DNA from: Akkermansia sp.
GTDB lineage: Bacteria > Verrucomicrobiota > Verrucomicrobiia > Verrucomicrobiales > Akkermansiaceae
Assembly: GCA_017521405.1 (NCBI GenBank)
Contig: JAFXCP010000029.1
Coordinates: 1 to 47,715 of the forward strand
Length of the DNA stretch: 47,715 nt
Direction of reading: 5' to 3'
The translations under genes were made by a program, and so were the position numbers. Below, piece after piece: positions 33,520 through 40,318 of this stretch (its first letter is position 1; the number at the start of each line of letters is the position of its first letter). The notes under the pieces were generated by a model that saw only the letters and a program-made list of their open reading frames with translations, was not told the DNA's origin and made no database searches.

Positions 33520-34791
33520 TTAGAAATTACAACGAATGGCGCTGGTAAATTCCCAACCGCAATAGCTATTTGCCCCATCCTTGCGGGAGGTGAGGTACTC
33601 AGCCCCAAGCATGAGCTTGGCTGCGCTCTTATCGCGAGCAGAGGCGTAGAAATCCGCGCCGAAATAGAAGCTATGAATGCTATCCACCCATGTGGGGGAA
33701 GGTGTCTGCGTGCATACGTAGCGGTCCGCACCGAGTTTGCAGGAACCATCCCCCGTTACGCCGGCATAGCGGAACACAAGGTCCACATGCGGTGTGAGCG
33801 CGTATACAGGCAGGAACATGATGCCCACATTGTGGGAACCCTCCGCATTTCTCATATCGAAGTTGGCCACCAAGTTCGTGGTGAGAGTCCACTTCCCCTG
33901 CTTGATTTCATAGCCGAGGGAGATAGCATCCTGCACGTTGATACCGTAACAGTTAGCACCATCCGTAGCATGGTTACGGCTGTATGTGTTATCGAAATCG
34001 TGCGTATACTGGGCGGAGACCATGTGGTAGCCCTCCTCGGAGATGAGGAATTTATGCTGACCACCCACAATGCCGTAGAATTTATCCTCCCAGCCGAATT
34101 CGCCTTTGAGACCGCGGCCATCGCGGTAGGCATCGCTATGGGTGTAGTTTTTGCCGGTGGGGGCGCGGTCGTTCGCCAAAAGCTGGAGGAAGAGCTTATC
34201 GTTCTTGGAGGGTTCGTACATGGCTTCCACACCCCAGTTGGAATCCAATCCGTGCTGGCCACCCACTACGGAACGATCTACACAGGGATAAACGGAGGAG
34301 GAGGCGATGTATTCCGTGGTGAAGAGGGGGGAAAGCTTGCCCACGCGGAAGCTAAGCCCCTTCACGGAGGAGATATTCTGCTTTACCCAGATATCGAAGA
34401 GGTTGGTGTAGGAATAGTTCTTCTTGTTGCGGCCATTCGGGAAGGTGTTACGCTCCGGCAGGCCACCCACACGCGCCCACACATGGAAGCGAGTACCCGT
34501 GCGGAAATCCACATTGGCACCTATCCAACTGCGGCGGAACTCTTGGTTGCGCGGGCCGGCACCGCGTCTCAAGTGGGCACCATTGCTGCCGGAAGGCTGC
34601 ACGGCGGCCACTTGGAATTGCTGGCGGATGGTGAATTGTACTTTGGATACGAGTGTCTCATCGCTCTCGTACACGATGAGGGCATCCTTAATGCTGCTCA
34701 ACCAGTCCTGCGGCTTATCCTGCACCGCAGCCCCCTGCGCGGCCAGTGCCGCAGAGGCAGCCAGCAGCGTGGAACAAATCATCTTCTTCAT
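33520..34791 (-). CDS. Outer-membrane porin (OprO/OprP-like)
   Basis: A 423-residue porin. Signal peptide ends AAQGA. The mature part is a series of amphipathic beta strands (FRRSWIGANVDFRTGTRFHVWARVGG, DIWVKQNISSVKGLSFRVGKL, KWTLTTNLVANFDM) ending in RCNF with terminal Phe. The pattern resembles phosphate-selective O/P-type porins, but selectivity cannot be read from it. It starts six bases after the receiver gene and is the last gene of the transporter-kinase-receiver-porin operon, which suggests that it is the outer-membrane gate for the substrate of the inner-membrane carrier. Confidence 0.82.
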   Translation of the reverse strand: MKKMICSTLLAASAALAAQGAAVQDKPQDWLSSIKDALIVYESDETLVSKVQFTIRQQFQVAAVQPSGSNGAHLRRGAGPRNQEFRRSWIGANVDFRTGTRFHVWARVGGLPERNTFPNGRNKKNYSYTNLFDIWVKQNISSVKGLSFRVGKLSPLFTTEYIASSSVYPCVDRSVVGGQHGLDSNWGVEAMYEPSKNDKLFLQLLANDRAPTGKNYTHSDAYRDGRGLKGEFGWEDKFYGIVGGQHKFLISEEGYHMVSAQYTHDFDNTYSRNHATDGANCYGINVQDAISLGYEIKQGKWTLTTNLVANFDMRNAEGSHNVGIMFLPVYALTPHVDLVFRYAGVTGDGSCKLGADRYVCTQTPSPTWVDSIHSFYFGADFYASARDKSAAKLMLGAEYLTSRKDGANSYCGWEFTSAIRCNF

Positions 34792-34797
34792 GGCGAA

Positions 34798-35271
34798 TCA
34801 GCGCAGTTTGCTAAAGAGCGTAGCGTTGTCCAGAATCGGCATGTACTCCGTGTGGTCCAAGCCTTTATCCAAGATGTAAAGGGTAAGCAGACGCTTTACT
34901 ATGGACAGCAGTTTCTCGGGTTGCCAGGGTTTCTCTACATAGTTATCCACCTGGCCTTCGTTGATGGCATTGATGGTATCGGCGTGCGTGGCTTGCCCGG
35001 TGAGCAGTACTTTGCGGGTGCCGGCAAAGCGTTTATCGGAAGCCACTTTGCCCAGCAGCTCCGTGCCGCTTTCCCCGGGCATCACTTGGTCAGAAATCAC
35101 AACGGCCACCATGTCGCCCTCATCGTCTATCTGCTCCATGAGCTTGAGACAATCGGCCACACCGGAAGCCTCCTCCAAACGCACAAGGGGAGTGAGCGGA
35201 CGGAGGTCGCGCATGACGGAATCCAGCACTTCCTGCTGGTCATCGACACATATGATATTAATTTTCTCCAT
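34798..35271 (-). CDS. Receiver-only response regulator
   Basis: A 157-residue CheY-like protein. The receiver (residues 4-125) has the acidic pocket (VDD), the phospho-acceptor Asp61 in VVISDQVMPG, the Thr of LLTGQA and the Lys of VEKPWQP. After it comes only a short helical tail of about 30 residues (LLTLYILDKGLDHTEYM); there is no DNA-binding or enzymatic output domain. The start at 35271 overlaps the kinase end by 14 bases. It must act by protein contact, perhaps on the kinase, the carrier or a separate regulator. Confidence 0.9.
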   Translation of the reverse strand: MEKINIICVDDQQEVLDSVMRDLRPLTPLVRLEEASGVADCLKLMEQIDDEGDMVAVVISDQVMPGESGTELLGKVASDKRFAGTRKVLLTGQATHADTINAINEGQVDNYVEKPWQPEKLLSIVKRLLTLYILDKGLDHTEYMPILDNATLFSKLR

Positions 35272-36700
35272 GGATTTGAGTGGTGGGAATGTTAATAATG
35301 AAAGAGGTTTCCTCCTCGGTGCTGCGAACTTCGATGGCGGCTCTGTAGCTATCAATCACGCGGCGCACGATGGAGAGGCCCAGACCGAGCCCGAAATCCA
35401 GCCCGAGTTTTTTGGTTGTAAAGTTAGGATGGAAGATTTTGGTGATATTCTCCTCTGCAATGGCAGGGCCATTGTTGGAGATGGTAACGGTAATATAATC
35501 CGAGGGGAGGAGCCGGTGCCCCTCTGTGTGGAGAATACCCGTGCTGATGCAGATGCGGGGATTGGGTGTTTGGTCCTGCATCAGGGCATCGTAAGCATTT
35601 TTAATGATATTAGTCCACACCTGCACTAGTTCCGTGGCATCTGCCGTAATCGGAGGCAGGGGGGAGAAGGTGGTTTGCACGGTGAGGTGCTTGAGCTGGT
35701 TGTGCAGCAGGTTAAGGGCATCCTTAATGGTCTGCTCCACATCCACGCCCGGCTCGCGGGTGGATTTGCCGCCTCCCAGCATCTTCACGGCTCGTACAAT
35801 GCCTGTGGCCAGTTTGGAGGCAATTTTCATATCGCGCAAATCGTGTCCCAACTCCCAAAAACGATAATTGCGGCGTAAATTGCGAATAAAGCGGGAGGTT
35901 TGCTTGCGCCCCAGCTCTGTATCCGGGTACATATGAGCCATCACCTTAGCAGCTTCCTGCGGGAGTTCCAACTCGCGCTCGTAGTAGCGAGCAGCGGAGC
36001 GTAAATCGCTCGCGGAGGCATAGGAATTATCTTCCACGCCGGCGCGGAAGAGTTCCGCATTGCACTTATCTTCCGCTTCCAAGTACTCCTCCAGACTTTG
36101 CGCCACAAACTCCGTACGGCGGGAAAGCACCCCCACTGCATTGTTTAACTCATGGGCAATGCCTGCGGAAAGCTGGGCGAGCGTAGCGGACATTTCAGAG
36201 CGCTGCACAAGGCGCAAGGCTTCTTCTTTTTCGGCAGCTTTAGTAAAGATACGGCTATTACGGGCAGCCAATTCGTGAATGATGACGGGCAGGAACTGGC
36301 GCTCAAAGGGGCCGTAGAAAGGGGCATCCACCGCCATGGTAGTATCGTCGATGTAGCACACCTCGGAATCCTCCAGTGCGACGATGTTGTAGCTGCTGCG
36401 GTACATGCGGGAGAAGAAGGACTGCACGCACACATAGGAGCCTGCCTCTGCCCGGAAGGCTTCGTAGCCGCGGGAACTGGATTCTGCCGGCAAATCGAGC
36501 CCGGCCACGTTTTCAGCTTGGCGAAAGGCGGCAAAGAGCCCCTTCTTCACCAAAAACATACGGTAGCACTCCTCCCCCTGGTGTACAAGCACCTTCCCCT
36601 GCGGCACCTCGAGGGTGCGCGCAGGGTCGCTGAAATACACTTGGTTAATGCGCCGGAGCGGACGTGTAATCTCATCCGGCAAGGGCATTTGGACCGACAT
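35258..36700 (-). CDS. Histidine kinase with CRP-like sensor domain
   Basis: A 480-residue soluble kinase with no membrane helix. Residues about 25-150 look like a cyclic-nucleotide-binding (CRP-type) sensor: VPQGKVLVHQGEECYRMFLVKKGLFAAFR, then SYNIVALEDSEVCYID. A helix links to the phospho-acceptor His183 in LSAGIAHELNNAVGVL, followed by a long helical insert (about 200-300). The ATPase part has the N box (WTNIIKNAYDAL), ISNNGPAI and the DFGLGLGLSIVRRVID G-box. Whether the sensor binds a nucleotide is not clear. It follows the DASS carrier by 24 bases and overlaps the receiver gene. Confidence 0.88.
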   Translation of the reverse strand: MSVQMPLPDEITRPLRRINQVYFSDPARTLEVPQGKVLVHQGEECYRMFLVKKGLFAAFRQAENVAGLDLPAESSSRGYEAFRAEAGSYVCVQSFFSRMYRSSYNIVALEDSEVCYIDDTTMAVDAPFYGPFERQFLPVIIHELAARNSRIFTKAAEKEEALRLVQRSEMSATLAQLSAGIAHELNNAVGVLSRRTEFVAQSLEEYLEAEDKCNAELFRAGVEDNSYASASDLRSAARYYERELELPQEAAKVMAHMYPDTELGRKQTSRFIRNLRRNYRFWELGHDLRDMKIASKLATGIVRAVKMLGGGKSTREPGVDVEQTIKDALNLLHNQLKHLTVQTTFSPLPPITADATELVQVWTNIIKNAYDALMQDQTPNPRICISTGILHTEGHRLLPSDYITVTISNNGPAIAEENITKIFHPNFTTKKLGLDFGLGLGLSIVRRVIDSYRAAIEVRSTEEETSFIINIPTTQIHGEN

Positions 36701-36724
36701 GCAGGGGGAGGGCGGGAATAGGTA

Positions 36725-38431
36725 TTATCCGAAGAAGCCAACGGCACCCAGCCCCACCATCATGAGGATGGTGATAGCCAGGCCCAAAAGGCAGAGAATG
36801 GTGCCGGAAATAGCCATACCTTTCTGCTCCACGTGGCCGGTGGCATATGCCATAGCATTGGGCGGAGTGGAAATAGGCAGAGCCATTCCCAAAGAGGACG
36901 CGAAGGCTACCGTTACCAGCAGTGCCACAGCCCCGGGGGTATCCATGGAACCGGCAGCCATCATAGCACCGGCCACACCACCCAGAATGGGTACCAACAG
37001 AGCAGCCGTGGCCGTGTGGCTCATAAAGGTGGCCATGAAGAGGCAGATGCAGCTGGCACCCACCAGCAGCATGATGGAATTCCACGTATCAAAGGGAATG
37101 GCGTTAATCATATCCTTAGCAAGGTTCGTCTCGCTGAGGGCCACACCCAGAGCAAAGCCGCCGGCTACCAGCCAAAGCACATCCCAGCTCATAGCCTTGA
37201 GGTCCTTCTTCATGATTACCCCGGTGATGGAGAACACCGCAATGGGGATGATGGCCACGGAGTTGGAATCCAAGCCATGGTATTCCTTGGGGATAATCCA
37301 CATCAGGATGGTGACGATGAAGGTGGCATAGACGATGATGGCTTTGGGGGTGGTCAGGAACTTACCCTTCAGCTCTTTGGAGAGGTCGAGGCTCTTCTGG
37401 GAGATGGGGAACATCTTGAGCAGCACCAGCCAGCCCACCAGCAGCACGATGAGTACGAAGGGGATACCGAACATCATCCACTTACCGAAGGTGACATCCA
37501 GACCAAGGTCCTGCATGTATTTGAGGGCAATGGCGTTAGGCGGCGTACCGATGGGCGTACCGATGCCACCCACGTTCGCACCAATCGGGATGCAGAGGGC
37601 AAAAGCGGCGCGCCCGCGGTCCTCCGGCTTAAAGAGAGCCAGCACCGGCGTGAGCAGGGCAAGCATCATAGCGGCCGTGGCCGTATTGCTCATGAACATG
37701 GAGAAAACAGCCGTCACGCTCATCAAGCCCAGCAGCACGTACTTGGGATTAGTGCCGAAGGGCTTGAGCAGCACGCGCGCCAAGTTGATATCCAAGCGGT
37801 ACTTGGTAGCGGCATCGGCCAGGAAGAAACCACCGAGGAAGAGAATGATGATGGGATCCGCAAAGGTGGCAAAGATACTCTTCTGCTTGGAAACGCTCAC
37901 CAGATTCAACTCGTTAATGCGTTGACTCAGCGTACCATCGTAAAGTTTAGCGGCAGCGGCGGCCAGCTCTGCCTTAGCGGCGGGTTCCGTCACCTTACCG
38001 CTCACCACGGGGGCGAGGATGGTGTTATTGATGGTGGAGCGCACATAAGCCGAGGAAAGAGAGGTTTGCTTTTTCATATCGGCCAGCACGGCATCCTGAG
38101 TAGCCTGCACGGTTTCGGGCTTAGCGGCGGGGCCATAGGCATCGGCCACAATGGCTTTGACGGCAGCACTGTCGAAACGCTCCACTTGCAGGAAATTCAA
38201 GGATTGGTTGGACATTCCCAACAGCGTAAGAGTGATAACCAACACGGAAGTGGTCCAAATGGGAATGACCTCCAAAATCCACATGAGAGCGGCAAACACA
38301 AACAGTGCAATCACTCGGCTCTGAATGGTGTTAATCGGGATTCCCCATTCTTCGAAGGGAATCAGAAGCATGCTGCCACTAAGCAACAGCACAATGATGA
38401 GTTTAATCAATGTTTTCTGAGCTTGATTCAT
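36725..38431 (-). CDS. DASS/SLC13 family Na+-coupled anion (dicarboxylate) transporter
   Basis: A 568-residue polytopic carrier. DASS motifs are visible: the first SNT signature (FMSNTATAAMM), the loop PIGTPPNAIA, a second hairpin region and LPISTPPNAMAYATGHV near the C-terminus. Family members import or exchange succinate, malate, citrate or sulfate with Na+. Two oddities: the second signature reads MSHTATAA (His472 in place of the usual Asn), and about 100 hydrophilic residues (about 82-185) are inserted before FADPIIILFLGGFFLAD. I start at 38431 (MNQAQKTLIK); an upstream in-frame ATG would add a non-hydrophobic leader. First gene of the carrier-kinase-receiver-porin set. Confidence 0.88.
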   Translation of the reverse strand: MNQAQKTLIKLIIVLLLSGSMLLIPFEEWGIPINTIQSRVIALFVFAALMWILEVIPIWTTSVLVITLTLLGMSNQSLNFLQVERFDSAAVKAIVADAYGPAAKPETVQATQDAVLADMKKQTSLSSAYVRSTINNTILAPVVSGKVTEPAAKAELAAAAAKLYDGTLSQRINELNLVSVSKQKSIFATFADPIIILFLGGFFLADAATKYRLDINLARVLLKPFGTNPKYVLLGLMSVTAVFSMFMSNTATAAMMLALLTPVLALFKPEDRGRAAFALCIPIGANVGGIGTPIGTPPNAIALKYMQDLGLDVTFGKWMMFGIPFVLIVLLVGWLVLLKMFPISQKSLDLSKELKGKFLTTPKAIIVYATFIVTILMWIIPKEYHGLDSNSVAIIPIAVFSITGVIMKKDLKAMSWDVLWLVAGGFALGVALSETNLAKDMINAIPFDTWNSIMLLVGASCICLFMATFMSHTATAALLVPILGGVAGAMMAAGSMDTPGAVALLVTVAFASSLGMALPISTPPNAMAYATGHVEQKGMAISGTILCLLGLAITILMMVGLGAVGFFG

Positions 38432-38464
38432 AGCTTGTTCAATTGTGTTCTCGGCACATAGTCC

Positions 38465-38482
38465 GGCATGCGCGTGCATGCC
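38465..38482. repeat. Hairpin in the leader of the DASS gene
   Basis: GGCATGC and GCATGCC, a perfect 7-bp inverted repeat with a 4-base loop, about 35 bases before the DASS start. The 151-base gap to the AAE gene holds no ORF; a possible minus-strand promoter (TTGCCA near 38556) has a weak -10. Confidence 0.4.
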
Positions 38483-38582
38483 AGCTCGCGCGCAAGCGTG
38501 AGAGAACGGGCCTGTGCTGCCCTGCAGCTTATCACAATCCACCAGTTTTGGCAAGTTTTACTTACCAAAACAAGGAATTAGC

Positions 38583-40187
38583 TCAAAAAAGCCCCATGAG
38601 TACCTCCACCAGAACCGTCATCAAAATCATTGCAGCAGGATATGCCGTAGCATAGGCGATTACGGGCTCTTGGCGCTCAGTCTTTGCAGTAATGGCACCC
38701 AGAGCGGGGGTGGAAGTAACACTGCCGCAAATGGCACCCAGAGCCTCCGCCAGCGGAAGGCGCATGAGTTTACGAGTCACATAATACCCAAGCGCCAGCG
38801 GCAGTGTGCTGATGAGTGCGCCGATAAAGAGCATAACCAAGCCTTGCTCCATCACAGTTTGCACTAATTTTTCCCCACCGGTCACACCGGCTCCGGCCAG
38901 GAAAAGCATGAGGGCAAAATCCATCAACAGCACGCGGGATGGGCGGGGGATATACCCGGCAATAGGCCCCAGCTTTCCGAAATGCCCCAGGATGAGTGCC
39001 ACCAGAAGCGGACCGCCGGCCATACCAAGGGAAAAGCCTTTTCCTTCACCAAGGCTTATTTCCACATTACCCAGCAGAATACCCAGTGCCACGCCACCCG
39101 TAAGGGAGAGGATATCCGTCACGTTCAATGCGGAGGAGCGGTGGCCGCACGTGGCGGAAAAATCCCTCACGGCGGTGGCAGAGCCCACCACGCGGACAAC
39201 ATCGTTACGCACAAGTTCCGTATCCGCCGTAGGCACAAAGGTATGCCCCAAGCGGGTGACTCGGGTAATGGATACACCATGGTTTTCCAACGTGCGGAGC
39301 CGGCGCAGCGGGCATCCGCAAAGGGAAGCGTTCAGCACAATCAGCTCTGCGCTTTCATCGCCATAGGAGCGGAGGAGGTGGTGGCTGTGGCTCACATGCC
39401 CCAGCAAGCCTACATCGTGCTCCACAGAGGCGCGCTCTCCCACCATGAGAACTTCCTGCTCCAGAGAGAACACATCCTCCGCAGAGAGCGGCATGAGCAC
39501 CTCCTCCTTCACCACGCGGGGGATGAGGCATTTCAAAGCACCGGATTCCACATATGTGGTGATATTCCAGCCCAGCACCTCCGGATTCGTTACCCGCACC
39601 ACACGTTTGATAATATCCGTGGGGGCTTTTTCATCCGCTTTTCCCTCCGGGGTCTCATTCAAATCCTTTTTCAGCAATCGGGGGAGCAGCTGCACGAACA
39701 GTACCACGCTTATTACCCCGAAGGGATAAGCCACACCATAACCGATGTTGACAAGGGCCGAGTCCCCGCCATTTTCCACCACTGATTCCACGGCTGCAGC
39801 CAATGCCGGGGTACTTGTATTAGCCCCGGAGAAAAGCCCGGCAGCCATTTCCGGGCCAATACCGAAGAGCTTGCAGCTTCCCCACGCCACCAGCATGGCA
39901 CTGGAGGCCATAAGGAGGGAAAGGAGCATGAATATGCTACCCTTCTTCCCCAGGGAGGAGAAAAATCTGTTTCCCACACCCAAACCCACGCAGTAGACGA
40001 AGAGAGCCGTGCCGATACCCATGATTCCCTCCGGTACCTTCAAGCCGAAGTGCCCTGCCGCCAGTGCGATGAATAGTACGCCGGAATTACCAAGGGATAC
40101 GCCTTTAACGGATATATGCCCAAGAGCCATTCCCAAACAAAGCACGGCGAATAGAACAAATGTCGGGTTCGCAAAAACAACGTCCAT
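38583..40187 (-). CDS. AspT/YidE-YbjL (AAE) family transporter
   Basis: A 534-residue carrier with the AAE layout: five helices, two central cytosolic RCK_C (TrkA-C) domains (about residues 190-365, including VLNASLCGCPLRRLRTLENHGVSITRVTR and VRVVGSATAVRDF), then a second membrane half ending GAICGSVTSTPALGAITAK and AYPAAMILMTVLVEVLMG. Known members exchange aspartate for alanine (AspT) or export succinate (SucE); the substrate here is unknown. I start at 40187 (MDVVFANPTF) because the promoter places transcription downstream of two earlier in-frame ATGs. The DASS gene follows 151 bases later on the same strand. Confidence 0.9.
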   Translation of the reverse strand: MDVVFANPTFVLFAVLCLGMALGHISVKGVSLGNSGVLFIALAAGHFGLKVPEGIMGIGTALFVYCVGLGVGNRFFSSLGKKGSIFMLLSLLMASSAMLVAWGSCKLFGIGPEMAAGLFSGANTSTPALAAAVESVVENGGDSALVNIGYGVAYPFGVISVVLFVQLLPRLLKKDLNETPEGKADEKAPTDIIKRVVRVTNPEVLGWNITTYVESGALKCLIPRVVKEEVLMPLSAEDVFSLEQEVLMVGERASVEHDVGLLGHVSHSHHLLRSYGDESAELIVLNASLCGCPLRRLRTLENHGVSITRVTRLGHTFVPTADTELVRNDVVRVVGSATAVRDFSATCGHRSSALNVTDILSLTGGVALGILLGNVEISLGEGKGFSLGMAGGPLLVALILGHFGKLGPIAGYIPRPSRVLLMDFALMLFLAGAGVTGGEKLVQTVMEQGLVMLFIGALISTLPLALGYYVTRKLMRLPLAEALGAICGSVTSTPALGAITAKTERQEPVIAYATAYPAAMILMTVLVEVLMGLF

Positions 40188-40220
40188 AAACAAGAAGGGG
40201 AGGTAAAAAAAGAACGGCTG

Positions 40221-40249
40221 GTTATACATGGGAATACCCTTCTTGTCAA
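40221..40249 (-). promoter_or_regulatory. AAE transporter promoter
   Basis: Minus strand: perfect TTGACA (40249-40244), 17-base spacer, TATAAC (40226-40221). Transcription would start near 40214, which excludes the in-frame ATG at 40229. Confidence 0.85.
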
Positions 40250-40268
40250 GCACTGCCTCACTTTTGCG

Positions 40269-40297
40269 TTGCGCTCGCGCGAAAGGTGGGTTATAAT
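40269..40297 (+). promoter_or_regulatory. A2M gene promoter
   Basis: TTGCGC (40269-40274), 17-base spacer, perfect TATAAT (40292-40297), 22 bases before the ATG. Divergent from the AAE promoter. Confidence 0.72.
40275..40282. promoter_or_regulatory. TCGCGCGA palindrome in the A2M promoter spacer
   Basis: An 8-bp palindrome between the -35 and -10 of the A2M promoter. It also lies about 64 bases upstream of the divergent AAE start. The same core is at the acnA start site. Confidence 0.35.
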
Positions 40298-40318
40298 GCA
40301 TGCTCCACTACTCAGCAC

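Noticed and set aside
36833-38461. 542-codon plus-strand frame opposite the DASS carrier
   Set aside because: Its Gly/His/Gln-rich sequence is a shadow of membrane-helix codons.
40188-40301. Longer N-termini for the AAE transporter (ATG at 40301 or 40229)
   Set aside because: Both lie upstream of the predicted transcription start from the strong promoter at 40221-40249.
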